Shown one piece after another: positions 21,260-30,096 of a DNA stretch of 33,081 bases. The stretch spans positions 100,417-133,497 of the forward strand of contig NZ_JANLJJ010000082.1 of the NCBI RefSeq assembly GCF_029255545.1, written 5' to 3'. The first letter of the stretch is position 1, and each line of letters begins with the position of its first letter. The notes under the pieces are model-generated. The model worked only from the letters and a program-made list of their open reading frames with translations, had not been told where the DNA came from and ran no database searches. Source of the stretch: Ferrovibrio sp. Lineage in GTDB: Bacteria > Pseudomonadota > Alphaproteobacteria > Ferrovibrionales > Ferrovibrionaceae. Made by a program: the position numbers and the translations under genes.

Positions 21260-22429
21260 CTAGCCGGCCGGCAGGATGGTTTCAACCAGCCTAGACCAGT
21301 AGCTGGCGCCGATCGGCAGCACATCGTCGTTGAAGTCATAGCGCGGGTTGTGAACCATGCAGCTGCCCTCGCCGGCGCCGTTGCCGATCCAGACATAGGA
21401 GCCCGGCTTCTCGCGCAGCATCCAGGCGAAATCTTCCGCGCCCATGCTGGGATTGACGTTGCGCAGCACATTCTCGCCACCCACGACGGCCGCAGCCGCC
21501 GCGGCGGCCAGCTCGGTCTCGTCGGCGGTATTGATGGTGGGCGGGTAGCGGCGCTGGTAATCCAGCTTGGCGCTGGCGCCATGGGCGGCAGCAATCCCGG
21601 TGACGATCTGGTTCATGCGCGCCTCGATCATGTCCTGCACTTCGGGCAGGAAGGCGCGCGTGGTGCCGGCGATCATCACGTCTTCTGGAATCACGTTGGT
21701 GGTATGGCCGCCCTGGATCTGGCAGCAGCTCACCACCGCGCATTGCAGCGGATCGACGTTGCGAGCCACGATGCTCTGCAGCGCCAGCACGATCTCGGAG
21801 GCGATCACCACCGGATCGATGCCACGATGCGGATAGGCGCCATGGGCGCCGACGCCCTTGATCCTGATCCAGAACATATCGGCCGACGCCATCATCGGGC
21901 CTGTGCGCACGGCGAACTTGCCTACGTCGATCCCCGGCATGTTGTGCATGCCGAACACGGACTCGCACGGGAACTTGGTGAACAGGCCGTCATCGACCAT
22001 CACCTTGCCGCCGGCGACATTCTCCTCGGCCGGCTGGAAGATGAAATGCACGGTGCCGTCGAAACTCTTCGCCTTGGCCAGATACTGCGCGGCGCCGAGC
22101 AGCATGGTGGTGTGGCCGTCATGGCCGCAGCCATGCATCTTGCCCTCATGGCGGGACTTGTGACCGAACTCGTTCATCTCGACCAGGTCGAGCGCGTCCA
22201 TGTCGGCGCGCAGGCCGATGGCGCGGTTGCCCTTGCCGGCCTTCAGCGTGGCGACCACGCCGGTCTTGGCCAGGCCGCGATGCACCGGCAGGCCAAAGGA
22301 TTCCAGGGTTTTGGCGACGAAATCGGAGGTGCGGTGCTCCTCGAAGGCGGTTTCGGGATGCATATGCAGATCACGCCGCCAGGCGGTCAGTTGATCCTTG
22401 TTGGCGACGATCTCGTCGATCAGCTTCAT
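21260..22429 (-). CDS. M20D family amidohydrolase (hippurate hydrolase / N-acyl amino acid deacylase-like)
   Basis: This 389-residue zinc hydrolase begins MKLIDEIVANKDQLTAWRRD with LHMHPETAFEEHRT, the M20D N-terminal signature. Metal ligands appear in MHGCGHDGHTTMLLGA (C101, H103, H106) and the catalytic acid in FQPAEEN (E135-E136). Later landmarks are GVGAHGAYPH and MGAEDFAWML. It should release an amino acid from an N-acyl conjugate such as hippurate or an N-acetyl amino acid. It is divergent from the helicase gene, with 165 nt between the two starts. Confidence 0.92.
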   Translation of the reverse strand: MKLIDEIVANKDQLTAWRRDLHMHPETAFEEHRTSDFVAKTLESFGLPVHRGLAKTGVVATLKAGKGNRAIGLRADMDALDLVEMNEFGHKSRHEGKMHGCGHDGHTTMLLGAAQYLAKAKSFDGTVHFIFQPAEENVAGGKVMVDDGLFTKFPCESVFGMHNMPGIDVGKFAVRTGPMMASADMFWIRIKGVGAHGAYPHRGIDPVVIASEIVLALQSIVARNVDPLQCAVVSCCQIQGGHTTNVIPEDVMIAGTTRAFLPEVQDMIEARMNQIVTGIAAAHGASAKLDYQRRYPPTINTADETELAAAAAAAVVGGENVLRNVNPSMGAEDFAWMLREKPGSYVWIGNGAGEGSCMVHNPRYDFNDDVLPIGASYWSRLVETILPAG

Positions 22430-22537
22430 AGGGGCTCTCCGGCTACGGAAAAAATCTCGAAATGCACGATAACCGATTGATTTTGCTGTTTCTAGCCGCT
22501 GAGTTTGGCATTGACTCAGGGGGGACGCTGTGGTCTT

Positions 22538-22551
22538 GTCCGCCGGCGGAC
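22538..22551. repeat. 14-bp perfect palindrome upstream of the helicase gene
   Basis: GTCCGCCGGCGGAC reads the same on both strands and lies 44 nt ahead of the helicase start codon, inside the 165-nt divergent gap. It could be an operator or a 5'-leader hairpin. GC-rich palindromes also arise by chance in such DNA, so support is weak. Confidence 0.25.
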
Positions 22552-22594
22552 GGTGCGCATCTGTGCTGACGCCGTCAAGACATTACGGAAATCC

Positions 22595-24229
22595 ATGGAA
22601 TTTGCTGATTTAGGCTTGAGCGAGCCGGTTCTCAAGGCTGTCGCCGAAGCCGGTTACACGACCCCCACCCCGATCCAGGCACAGGCGATTCCGATCGTGC
22701 TGATGGGCCGTGACGTGCTTGGCACGGCGCAGACCGGCACCGGCAAGACCGCCGGCTTCACCCTGCCGCTGATCGACATCCTGGCCGGTGGCCGGGCCCG
22801 CGCGCGCATGCCGCGCGCCCTGATCCTGGAGCCGACCCGCGAGCTGGCCGACCAGGTCGCCCACAGCTTCGACAGATACGGCAAGAATTCGCCGCTTTCG
22901 ATGGCGCTGCTGATCGGCGGCGTGAACTACACCGAGCAGGAAAAGCTGCTCGATCGCGGCGTCGACGTGCTGATCGCCACCCCGGGCCGCCTGATCGACC
23001 ATTTCGAACGCGGCAAGGTCATGCTGACCGGCGTGCAGATTTTCGTCATCGACGAAGCCGACCGCATGCTCGACATGGGCTTCATGCCCGACATCGAGCG
23101 CATCGGCAAGATGCTGCCGCCGCTGCGCCAGACCCTGTTTTTCTCGGCCACCATGGCGCCAGACATGCGCAAGCTGGCCGACAAGTTCCTCAGCAACCCG
23201 AAGGAAATCGAGGTTGCCCGTCAGGCCACCACGGCGGAATCGATCTCGCAGTTCCAGATCCACGTGCCGCACCGCCTGAAGCGCGAAGCCCTGCGCACCC
23301 TGCTGCGCAACGAGGAAGTCAAGAACGCCATCATCTTCTGCAATCGCAAGCGCGACGTGGATATCCTGGCGAAATCCCTGGCCCGCCACGGCTTCGATGC
23401 CCAGCCGCTGCATGGCGACATGGACCAGTCGGTGCGCACCGCGACGCTGGAGAAATTCAAGAAGGGCGAAATCGGCCTGCTGGTTGCCTCGGATGTCGCC
23501 GCGCGCGGCCTCGACGTGCAGGGCCTGACCCATGTGTTCAATTTCGATGTGCCGACCCATCCGGAGGATTACGTCCACCGCATCGGCCGCACCGGTCGCG
23601 CCGGCATGGACGGCCGCGCCTTCACCCTGGTGGGCGGCGAGGATGGCAAATACATCTCGGCGATCACCCGGCTGATCCAGCGCGACATCCCGGTGATGGA
23701 GCTGCATGGCTTTGCCCCTGAAGAGGGCGAGGCCGGCGAAGAGCGCAGCGAGCGTGACCGCGACGACCGCAAGGGCGAACGCAAGGGCCGCGGTCGTGGC
23801 GGCCGCAGCCGGGACCGCGAAGGCGACCGCAGCCGCAGCCGGGATCGCACGCGCGAGCCGCGCGCCGGCGACGCCTCGATGCAGCCGCAGCCCGCCTTTG
23901 TCGAGCCGTCAGGCGAGCAATCCGGCGAACCGCGCGCCGTTGCCGCCGAGGGGCATGAAGAACGCAAGCCGCGGCAGCGCGGCCCGCGCCGCGACAAGCC
24001 GCGCCAGGACAAGCCGCGCGAGGACAGGCCGCGCGCCGATCAGCAGGCCCGGTCGGAACAGCCCCGCGCCGAGCAGTCCCAGGCCGAGCAGCCCCGCGAA
24101 CCGCGCCGCGACAGGAGCGATCGGGACCGCAATCGCCGCGACCAGCGCGAGGACCGTGAGCCGCCGGTGATCGGCATGGGCGACCATGTGCCCGATTTCC
24201 TGCTGCGTCCCAGCCGCCGGGCTTCCTGA
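22595..24229 (+). CDS. DEAD-box ATP-dependent RNA helicase, RhlE-like
   Basis: This 544-residue protein has a complete DEAD-box core in about residues 1-375: the Q motif region TPTPIQAQAIP, AQTGTGKT (45-52), PTRELADQV, TPGRL, DEAD (153-156), SAT, then IIFCNRKRDVD, ASDVAARGLD and HRIGRTGRAG. The rest is a low-complexity Arg/Asp/Glu/Gln/Pro-rich tail that would be disordered and bind RNA or the degradosome. The frame is open upstream to 22505, but ATG 22595 gives MEFADLGLSEPVLKAV, the usual family start. It probably remodels RNA or ribosome assembly intermediates, often more at low temperature. Confidence 0.95.
   Translation: MEFADLGLSEPVLKAVAEAGYTTPTPIQAQAIPIVLMGRDVLGTAQTGTGKTAGFTLPLIDILAGGRARARMPRALILEPTRELADQVAHSFDRYGKNSPLSMALLIGGVNYTEQEKLLDRGVDVLIATPGRLIDHFERGKVMLTGVQIFVIDEADRMLDMGFMPDIERIGKMLPPLRQTLFFSATMAPDMRKLADKFLSNPKEIEVARQATTAESISQFQIHVPHRLKREALRTLLRNEEVKNAIIFCNRKRDVDILAKSLARHGFDAQPLHGDMDQSVRTATLEKFKKGEIGLLVASDVAARGLDVQGLTHVFNFDVPTHPEDYVHRIGRTGRAGMDGRAFTLVGGEDGKYISAITRLIQRDIPVMELHGFAPEEGEAGEERSERDRDDRKGERKGRGRGGRSRDREGDRSRSRDRTREPRAGDASMQPQPAFVEPSGEQSGEPRAVAAEGHEERKPRQRGPRRDKPRQDKPREDRPRADQQARSEQPRAEQSQAEQPREPRRDRSDRDRNRRDQREDREPPVIGMGDHVPDFLLRPSRRAS
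23740..24170 (+). repeat. Low-complexity Arg/Asp/Glu-rich coding tail
   Basis: The helicase C-terminal coding region is built from imperfect short repeats such as KPRQDKPREDRPRADQ and EQPRAEQSQAEQPRE, encoded by GC-rich repeats of the type CCGCGC-GA-GAC. This compositional bias is confined to the tail and is expected to vary in length between strains. Confidence 0.6.
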
Positions 24230-24233
24230 CCCG

Positions 24234-24258
24234 ATTGGCTTCCCGCCAATTGGCTTCC
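24234..24258 (+). repeat. 10-bp tandem direct repeat
   Basis: ATTGGCTTCC occurs at 24234-24243 and again at 24249-24258, a 15-nt period, between the helicase stop and the small Lrp-domain gene at 24308. It may be a regulator site or chance. Confidence 0.25.
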
Positions 24259-24307
24259 AGCGTGGAGTTGGCTACAGTCCGCGGCAGCAAAGCGAACGGA
24301 GCCGGCG

Positions 24308-24550
24308 ATGCAGACGATTTTCGTGATGGTGAAATGCGAGCTGGGCCGCGCCTATGACGTGGCGGTGAAGGCGGTCGAGGAAATCGAGCAGGTTTCCGAA
24401 GTGCATTCCATCTCGGGCCAGTACGACCTGATGATGAAATGCTACCTGCCTGACGGCCAGGATATCGGCCATTTCGTCGTCAACAAGCTGCAGACGATCA
24501 CCGGCGTGAAGGACACCTTCACGCTCATTACGTTCAAGGCGTTCAGTTAA
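24308..24550 (+). CDS. Stand-alone Lrp/AsnC ligand-binding (RAM) domain protein
   Basis: This 80-residue protein opens MQTIFVMVKCELGRAYDVAV, with a central EVHSISGQYDLMMKCYLPDG that matches the effector-binding alpha-beta sandwich of Lrp/AsnC regulators. No DNA-binding helix-turn-helix precedes it. Such single-domain proteins form oligomers that bind amino acids; they may sense metabolites or partner full-length Lrp proteins. GGAG lies a few nucleotides ahead of the start. It converges with the lipoprotein gene, with only 3 nt between stops. Confidence 0.88.
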   Translation: MQTIFVMVKCELGRAYDVAVKAVEEIEQVSEVHSISGQYDLMMKCYLPDGQDIGHFVVNKLQTITGVKDTFTLITFKAFS

Positions 24551-24553
24551 AAC

Positions 24554-25060
24554 CTAGCGCCGCGCGCCGTTCGCGCGTGCCGGCGCCACGCCGCTGCCGG
24601 CGGCGGGCGACACCGTCATGTCGACCTTCGAGCCGTACAGCGTGGAGCGCTGGATCAGGATCGAGGCGACGCGGTCGCCGCCGCCCGACAGATAGGTGAG
24701 CAGGCTGGTTTCCGCCCGCACCACGGCCACCTCCGACCAGCCGTGATTGATCATTTCGCGCCGCACGAAATCGAACATGTCGTCGGCCGAGGAGTTCACG
24801 CTGTAGGACAGGCGGCCGATCCAGCGGTCGCCCTCGCCCAGGATGATGGTGCGGTTGGCATCCAGCGAATAGCCATCGGGCAGGGCCACGCCGGAAATCT
24901 GCGGTGGCGGACCGCCGCGGGCGCCGGGATCGTTACCGCCGCCACCGCCCGCGGCGGCACCGCCGATCCCCATGCTTTGACAGCCGGCCAGCGCCACGCA
25001 GATCGCAAGAGTCAGCAATCCCTTCTGAATCAGGCCGTTCTGCAGGCGCGCAAACTGCAT
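24554..25060 (-). CDS. Putative lipoprotein of unknown function
   Basis: This 168-residue protein carries a lipoprotein signal: a basic N-terminus, hydrophobic GLLTLAICVALAGC and a lipobox LAGC with C27 as lipidated residue. A glycine-rich linker follows (about residues 30-50). The folded part (about 55-160) includes YSVNSSADDMFDFVRREMIN and GWSEVAVVRAE, a pattern of alternating strands and helices. No catalytic motif is recognised. It would sit in the outer or inner membrane facing the periplasm. It is divergent from the SDR gene. Confidence 0.78.
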   Translation of the reverse strand: MQFARLQNGLIQKGLLTLAICVALAGCQSMGIGGAAAGGGGGNDPGARGGPPPQISGVALPDGYSLDANRTIILGEGDRWIGRLSYSVNSSADDMFDFVRREMINHGWSEVAVVRAETSLLTYLSGGGDRVASILIQRSTLYGSKVDMTVSPAAGSGVAPARANGARR

Positions 25061-25239
25061 TGTCTTTCAAAACTCCCCCGGCGAATCGCGTGGAATCTGT
25101 TTACCATACTTTGCCCGGGCAAGTCGCCTTTACGATCCCGGCTGCAAGCAGCCCGTGTCCGCCTGACCGGCCGGTCGAGCCGACCTTGCCCAATCCGGAA
25201 ATTTATTTTAGACTTAAAACAATATTCGGGAGGGCTGGC
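25061..25239. promoter_or_regulatory. Divergent gap with three short palindromes
   Basis: This 179-nt region separates the lipoprotein gene and the aromatic-CoA operon. It contains TTGCCCGGGCAA (25111-25122), GGCTGC-AA-GCAGCC (25140-25153) and GACCGGCCGGTC (25165-25176), all perfect. One or more may be operators for the MarR protein encoded in the downstream operon. GC-rich palindromes can occur by chance. Confidence 0.4.
25186..25214 (+). promoter_or_regulatory. Candidate sigma-70 promoter of the aromatic-CoA operon
   Basis: TTGCCC (25186-25191) and TAGACT (25209-25214) are spaced by 17 nt, with an AT-rich spacer end. Each hexamer matches four of six consensus bases. Transcription would start about 20 nt ahead of the GTG start of the SDR gene. 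Confidence 0.4.
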
Positions 25240-26070
25240 GTGACGGCACAACCGCGGGACAGGACACAGACGGCGCAACAGGCCGCGCAATCCGGCACGG
25301 GCGCGGCTTTTGCCGGCCGGCATGTGCTGGTCACCGGCGCCAGCCGCGGCATCGGCTGGGCCATCGCCCGTGCCTTCGCCGCGCAGGGCGCGATCCTGAC
25401 GCTGTCCGGCCGCGATACCGCCCTGCTGGAACAGCGCCGCGACACCCTGGGCGATCGCCATGCCGCCCTCACCGCCGACCTGACCGATCCCGCCGCCGCC
25501 GCCGCCATGGTGCAGCAGGCCGTGGCCACCCATGGTCCGCTCGACATCCTCATCAACAATGCCGGCTACGGCGCCAGCCAGCCCTTCGCGAAGATGACGG
25601 CCGAGCATTGGGACCGGATGCTGGGCGTGAACCTCTCCAGCGTGTTCCATGTCACCCGCGCCGCCATCGGCGGCATGCTTGAGCGCAAACAGGGCCGCAT
25701 CGTCAACGTCGCCTCCACGGCCGGGCTGACCGGCTATGCCTATGTCGCCGCCTATGTGGCGGCCAAGCATGGCGTGGTCGGCCTGACGCGCGCGCTGGCG
25801 CGCGAATATGCCAGCCAGGGCATCACGGTGAACGCGGTCTGCCCGGGTTACGTCGATACCGAGATGACCGCCCAGACCATCGACACCATCGTGCAGAAAA
25901 CCGGACGCAGCGCCGAAGCGGCCCGCGCCGAACTGGCCAAAGGCAATCCGCAGGGCCGCCTGATTGCACCGGAAGAAGTGGCCGACGCCGTGTTGTGGCT
26001 GGCCGGCGATGCGGCCGGCTCGGTGACCGGCCAGTGCATCGCGATCGCCGGGGGAGAAGTAATGTCATGA
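25240..26070 (+). CDS. SDR family NAD(P)-dependent oxidoreductase
   Basis: This protein has 276 residues from a GTG start at 25240, which has GGGAGGG about 6 nt upstream; the frame continues upstream only through the divergent gap. It is a classical short-chain dehydrogenase: cofactor motif TGASRGIG (32-39), NNAG (106-109), catalytic Asn131, Ser159 (NVASTAG) and Y172-x3-K176. It should oxidise a hydroxyacyl-CoA or related alcohol with NAD(P)+. It is the first gene of a six-gene operon with a crotonase, an acyl-CoA dehydrogenase and an aryl-CoA ligase, so a 3-hydroxyacyl-CoA dehydrogenase-like step is the natural guess. Confidence 0.92.
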   Translation: MTAQPRDRTQTAQQAAQSGTGAAFAGRHVLVTGASRGIGWAIARAFAAQGAILTLSGRDTALLEQRRDTLGDRHAALTADLTDPAAAAAMVQQAVATHGPLDILINNAGYGASQPFAKMTAEHWDRMLGVNLSSVFHVTRAAIGGMLERKQGRIVNVASTAGLTGYAYVAAYVAAKHGVVGLTRALAREYASQGITVNAVCPGYVDTEMTAQTIDTIVQKTGRSAEAARAELAKGNPQGRLIAPEEVADAVLWLAGDAAGSVTGQCIAIAGGEVMS

Positions 26071-26092
26071 GCGGATGCGGAGAACCCAAACA

Positions 26093-26620
26093 ATGAGCGA
26101 ACTGCGCCAGCCGGCGCCCGCGCCGGCCAATGACCGCGAAACGGCGGCCACCCGCGACGACAAGCTGGAGCTGCGGCTCTGGCTGCGGCTGCTCACCTGC
26201 TCCAGCCTGATCGAGCAGAATGTGCGCACCGCCCTGCGCGAGCGCTTTGATACCACCCTGCCCCGCTTCGACCTGCTGGCCCAGCTCGACCGCGCGCCCG
26301 ACGGCCTCACCATGAGCGAATTGTCGGCCCGCATGATGGTATCCAACGGCAATATCACGGGCCTGACCGACCGTCTGGTCGAGGAAGGCCTGGTCAAGCG
26401 CACGCCCTCGGCGCGCGACCGCCGCTCCAGCCATGTCAGCCTGACGCCCGCCGGCAAGAAGGCCTTCGATGCCATGACGCCGGAACACGAGGGCTGGATC
26501 GACGCCATGATGGCGGGCCTCAGCCGCCAGGACATGCAGCAGCTGTTCCTACTGCTCGGCAAGCTGAAACAGTCGGTGCACCAGAACGCCGTCGAACCGA
26601 ATAAGGGAGAGAAGGTGTGA
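26093..26620 (+). CDS. MarR family transcriptional regulator
   Basis: This 175-residue protein has a 30-residue polar N-terminal extension before the MarR core. The core includes [40 protein letters not shown] and the wing [15 protein letters not shown]. An ATG at 26075 in the same frame is possible, but 26093 has GGAG about 10 nt upstream. It lies inside the catabolic operon, 22 nt after the SDR stop, and its stop overlaps the crotonase GTG start (GTGA). It probably represses the operon until an aromatic acyl-CoA ligand binds, as do many MarR proteins in aromatic clusters; the ligand is inferred. Confidence 0.9.
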   Translation: MSELRQPAPAPANDRETAATRDDKLELRLWLRLLTCSSLIEQNVRTALRERFDTTLPRFDLLAQLDRAPDGLTMSELSARMMVSNGNITGLTDRLVEEGLVKRTPSARDRRSSHVSLTPAGKKAFDAMTPEHEGWIDAMMAGLSRQDMQQLFLLLGKLKQSVHQNAVEPNKGEKV

Positions 26621-27444
26621 GCAAGCTGGCGAAGGATTTCAAACCGCAGCATTTCGGCTGGTCGGTCGATGGCAAGGTCGCTACCGTCACGCTGAACCGG
26701 CCCGAGCGCAAGAATCCGCTGACCTTCGCCTCCTACGCCGAGCTGCGCGACACCTTCCGCGCCCTGAACTATGTGGATGACGTGAAGACGGTGGTGATCA
26801 CCGGCGAAGGCGGCAATTTCTGCTCCGGCGGCGACGTGCACGAGATCATCGGCCCGCTGGTCAGGATGAAAGACGCCGGCGACATGGCCGGACTTCTGGC
26901 TTTCACCCGCATGACCGGCGACCTGGTCAAGGCCATGCGCCATTGCCCGCAGCCGGTGATCGCCGCCATCGATGGCATCTGCGCCGGCGCCGGCGCGATC
27001 CTCGCCATGGCCTCCGACCTGCGACTGGCGACGCCGCGCACCAAGACCGCCTTCCTGTTCACCCGCGTCGGCCTGGCCGGCGCCGATATGGGCGCCTGCA
27101 ACATCCTGCCGCGCATCATCGGTTCGGGCCGCGCCGCGGAACTGCTCTATACCGGCCGCAGCATGTCCGCCGAGGAAGGCGAGCGCTGGGGCTTCTATAA
27201 CCGCCTTGTTGCGCCCGAGCAGGTGCTGGATGCAGCGAAGGCCCTGGCGAAAGAGCTGAGCGACGGGCCCACCTTTGCCCATGGCATCACCAAGACCTGC
27301 CTGCACCAGGAATGGTCGATGGACCTGGATGCCGCCATCGAGGCCGAGGCGCAGGCGCAGGCGATCTGCATGCAGACGCAGGATTTCGCCCGCGCCTATC
27401 ACGCCTTCGTGGCGAAGCAGAAACCCGTTTTCGAGGGCAACTGA
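26617..27444 (+). CDS. Enoyl-CoA hydratase/isomerase (crotonase) family protein
   Basis: This 275-residue crotonase starts at GTG 26617, overlapping the MarR stop by 4 nt, with AAGGGAGAG ahead. The CoA oxyanion-hole elements are present (FCSGGDV, 68-74; GICAGAGAI, 120-128). The two glutamates of classical hydratases are not where expected: GAGAILAM replaces GGCELAM, and [12 protein letters not shown] replaces the QPEILLG segment. Asp157 in that stretch lines up with the aspartate of dienoyl-CoA isomerases. Isomerase, hydrolase or lyase chemistry on an aromatic-derived acyl-CoA is therefore more likely than simple hydration. It is followed after 1 nt by the acyl-CoA dehydrogenase gene. Confidence 0.9.
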   Translation: MSKLAKDFKPQHFGWSVDGKVATVTLNRPERKNPLTFASYAELRDTFRALNYVDDVKTVVITGEGGNFCSGGDVHEIIGPLVRMKDAGDMAGLLAFTRMTGDLVKAMRHCPQPVIAAIDGICAGAGAILAMASDLRLATPRTKTAFLFTRVGLAGADMGACNILPRIIGSGRAAELLYTGRSMSAEEGERWGFYNRLVAPEQVLDAAKALAKELSDGPTFAHGITKTCLHQEWSMDLDAAIEAEAQAQAICMQTQDFARAYHAFVAKQKPVFEGN

Positions 27445-27445
27445 G

Positions 27446-28627
27446 ATGGCCGACACCAGCTACCTCGCCTGGCCGTTCTTCGAGGAGCGCCACCGCCTGC
27501 TGGCCAGGACCCTGCAGGCCTGGGCGAAGCAGCATGCGTCGCATCACGACGAGGACGGAGACATCGACGCGGTCTGCCGCGCCTTCGTTTCGCAACTCGG
27601 GCGCGACGGCTTCCTCGGCCTCACCGTGCCGAAAGACGGCGGCGGGACTTACGACAAGCTCGAAGTGCGTTCGCTGGCGCTGGCACGCGAGATCCTCGCC
27701 TATCATCACGGCCTGGCCGATTTCGCCTTTGTCATGCAGGGGCTGGGCTCGGGCCCGATCAGCCTGTTCGGCACGCCCGAGCAGAAACAGCGCTGGCTGC
27801 CCGGCGTGGCGCGCGGCGACAGGATCGCGGCCTTGGCCATGTCGGAGCCCGATGCCGGCTCGGATGTCGCCAATGTCAGCACTGTCGCGGTTCCTGATGG
27901 ACAGGGCTACCGCCTCAACGGCGTGAAGACCTGGATTTCCAATGGCGGCATCGCCGACCAATACACCGTGGTGGCCCGCCTTGGCGATGCACCCGGCGCC
28001 AAGGGCCTCGCCGTCTTCGTCGTCGAAGCCGGCACGCCGGGCTTCAGCGTGCCCGAGCGCATCGACGTGATCGCGCCGCATCCGCTTGGCCGCCTGGAAT
28101 TCAGGGACTGCGTCATCCCGGCCGGCAACCTGATCGGCAAGCCCGGCGAAGGCTTCAAGATCGCCATGAGCAATCTCGATGTCTTCCGCTCCACCGTGGG
28201 CGCCGCTGCGCTCGGGTTTGCAAGGCGTGCTTTGGACGAGGCGCTGGCCCGCGTGCAGGTACGCAAGGTGTTTGACCAGAAGCTGGCCGATTACCAGCTC
28301 ACCCAGGCCAGGATCGCCGACATGGCCACCGAGATCGACGCCTCGGCTTTGCTGATCTACCGCGCCGCCTGGACCAAGGATATGGGCGCCGCCCGCGTCA
28401 CCCGCGAAGCCTCGATGGCCAAGATGTATGCCACCGAGGCCGCCCAGCGCGTGATCGACTCGGCCGTGCAGCTCTGGGGCGGCTTGGGCGTCACCCGCGG
28501 CAACATGGTGGAGAGCCTGTATCGCGAGGTGCGGGCGTTGCGGATCTATGAAGGCACCACCGAGATCAACAAGCTGGTGATCGCCGGCCAGACCTATGCG
28601 GCTTATGCCGCCGAGAGTCAGCCATGA
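27446..28627 (+). CDS. Acyl-CoA dehydrogenase family protein
   Basis: This 393-residue FAD enzyme has the standard three-domain layout. Landmarks are [49 protein letters not shown] and the C-terminal [14 protein letters not shown], whose Glu (about 369) sits where many family members carry the catalytic base. It oxidises an acyl-CoA between alpha and beta carbons and passes electrons to ETF. ATG 27446 begins 1 nt after the crotonase stop; the longer open frame upstream only shadows that gene. The substrate is probably a cyclic or aromatic-derived acyl-CoA, by context. Confidence 0.93.
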   Translation: MADTSYLAWPFFEERHRLLARTLQAWAKQHASHHDEDGDIDAVCRAFVSQLGRDGFLGLTVPKDGGGTYDKLEVRSLALAREILAYHHGLADFAFVMQGLGSGPISLFGTPEQKQRWLPGVARGDRIAALAMSEPDAGSDVANVSTVAVPDGQGYRLNGVKTWISNGGIADQYTVVARLGDAPGAKGLAVFVVEAGTPGFSVPERIDVIAPHPLGRLEFRDCVIPAGNLIGKPGEGFKIAMSNLDVFRSTVGAAALGFARRALDEALARVQVRKVFDQKLADYQLTQARIADMATEIDASALLIYRAAWTKDMGAARVTREASMAKMYATEAAQRVIDSAVQLWGGLGVTRGNMVESLYREVRALRIYEGTTEINKLVIAGQTYAAYAAESQP

Positions 28628-30096
28628 AGATCCTCGAACCGCTCACGCTGAACGGCGTCACCCTGCCGAACCGCATCGCGGTGCCGGCGATGGTGACGCG
28701 CCTCTCCGGCGAGGACGGTTTCGTCAACCAGCCGATCATCGACCGTTACGTGCGCTACGCCCAGGGCAATGTCGGCCTGATCGTGGTGGAGGCCACGGCG
28801 GTGCACGGCAACAAGTCCGGCCCGCTGCTGCGCCTGTCGGACGACGACTTCATCCCCGGCCACCGCGAGCTGGTGAACCAGGTGCATGCCACCTCGGATT
28901 CCAAGGTGGTGCCGCAGATCATCCATTTCCTGAAAGTGGCCCGCTCGGGCTGGCGCCAGACCATCGACAGCCTGAGCCCCGAAGACATCGAACGTATCAT
29001 CGACCAGTTCGGCCAGGCCGCCGCCCGCGCGCGCCAGGCCGGCTATGATGGCGTCGAGCTGCATTCCGCTCATGCCTATACGCTCTCCTCCTTCCTCTCG
29101 CGCCGCAATCCACGCCGCGACGACTATGACGGCCGCACGCTGGAAGGCCGATTGGCCATGTTCGGCCGCGTGATGGCCAGCGTGCGCAAATACGCCGGCA
29201 AGGACTGGACCGTGGGCGTGCGCTTCCTGGCCGAGGAAGCGATCAAGGAAGGCTACACGGTGGAGGATGCCAAGCTGATCGCGCTGCGCATGGCGCAGCT
29301 CGGCGTGGATTACATCTCGCTGTCGGTCGGCGGCAAGTTCGAGGATGCGGTGCATCGCGAGGGCCAGCCGCTCTATCCTTATACCGGCTATTCCGGCGAC
29401 CGCTGCATGCCGGGCGACTGGTATCCACCCCTGCCGCATGCCCATCTGGCGGCCGCCGTGAAGCAGTATGTCAACGCCAAGGGCTATACCGTGCCGGTGA
29501 TCTCGGCCGGCAAGATCAGCGACCCCAATGATGCCGAGCGCCTGCTGCAGACCGGCCAGGCCGACATGATCGGCATGGCGCGCCAGCTGCTGGCCGATCC
29601 CGACTGGCCAAAGAAGGTGGCCCAGGGCCGCGCCGACCAGATCGTGCGCTGCATCTACTGCAACGTCTGCAAGCAGCTCGACGAGAATTTCAAGGAAGTC
29701 ACCTGCTTCCTCTGGCCCAAGGGCGTGAACCAGGCGCCGCCGGACGCCACCGACGGCCTCGGGCCCCGCTGGCCCGAGGGCGGCGCGGGACTGACCGCCA
29801 GCGTCGAGAAAGGCCAGGTGAAGCTGAGTTGGAAAAAGGCCGAGGCCGGCGCGTCGCCGATCGCCGGCTACAATGTCTACCGCGCCGAGGACGAGAGCGC
29901 CGCCCGCGTCACCGAGGCCGTGAAGTCGACCAAGCACACCGACAAGATGGTGCTGGGTGGCCTGCGCTACACCTATTACGTCCGCGCCCATGATACGGCC
30001 GGACGGGCGACACCGCCGTCAGATGCGGTGCGTATCGACCTCCCCGTCCCGATCGCCGAACCCGCCTCCCATCCTTCCGAGGTGCATCATGCATAG
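28624..30096 (+). CDS. OYE-like Fe-S flavin oxidoreductase with C-terminal fibronectin III domain
   Basis: This 490-residue protein has an unusual two-part build. Residues 1-365 form an old-yellow-enzyme FMN barrel ([51 protein letters not shown]) ending with a four-cysteine cluster C343, C346, C349, C361, as in trimethylamine dehydrogenase and 2,4-dienoyl-CoA reductase. The FAD/NADPH domains that normally follow are absent. Instead, about residues 387-473 ([44 protein letters not shown]) look like a fibronectin type III domain. It overlaps the dehydrogenase stop by 4 nt and the ligase start by 8 nt. A reductase of an unsaturated or aromatic acyl-CoA, fed by an external donor, is the likely role. 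Confidence 0.88.
   Translation: MKILEPLTLNGVTLPNRIAVPAMVTRLSGEDGFVNQPIIDRYVRYAQGNVGLIVVEATAVHGNKSGPLLRLSDDDFIPGHRELVNQVHATSDSKVVPQIIHFLKVARSGWRQTIDSLSPEDIERIIDQFGQAAARARQAGYDGVELHSAHAYTLSSFLSRRNPRRDDYDGRTLEGRLAMFGRVMASVRKYAGKDWTVGVRFLAEEAIKEGYTVEDAKLIALRMAQLGVDYISLSVGGKFEDAVHREGQPLYPYTGYSGDRCMPGDWYPPLPHAHLAAAVKQYVNAKGYTVPVISAGKISDPNDAERLLQTGQADMIGMARQLLADPDWPKKVAQGRADQIVRCIYCNVCKQLDENFKEVTCFLWPKGVNQAPPDATDGLGPRWPEGGAGLTASVEKGQVKLSWKKAEAGASPIAGYNVYRAEDESAARVTEAVKSTKHTDKMVLGGLRYTYYVRAHDTAGRATPPSDAVRIDLPVPIAEPASHPSEVHHA

Noticed and set aside
22610-23707. 365-codon minus-strand open frame opposite the helicase
   Set aside because: Antisense to the conserved DEAD-box core; no independent evidence for coding.
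23740-24170. Possible tandem or CRISPR-like repeat array
   Set aside because: The repeats are irregular, in frame, and encode the Arg/Asp/Glu-rich helicase tail; there are no unique spacers of constant length.
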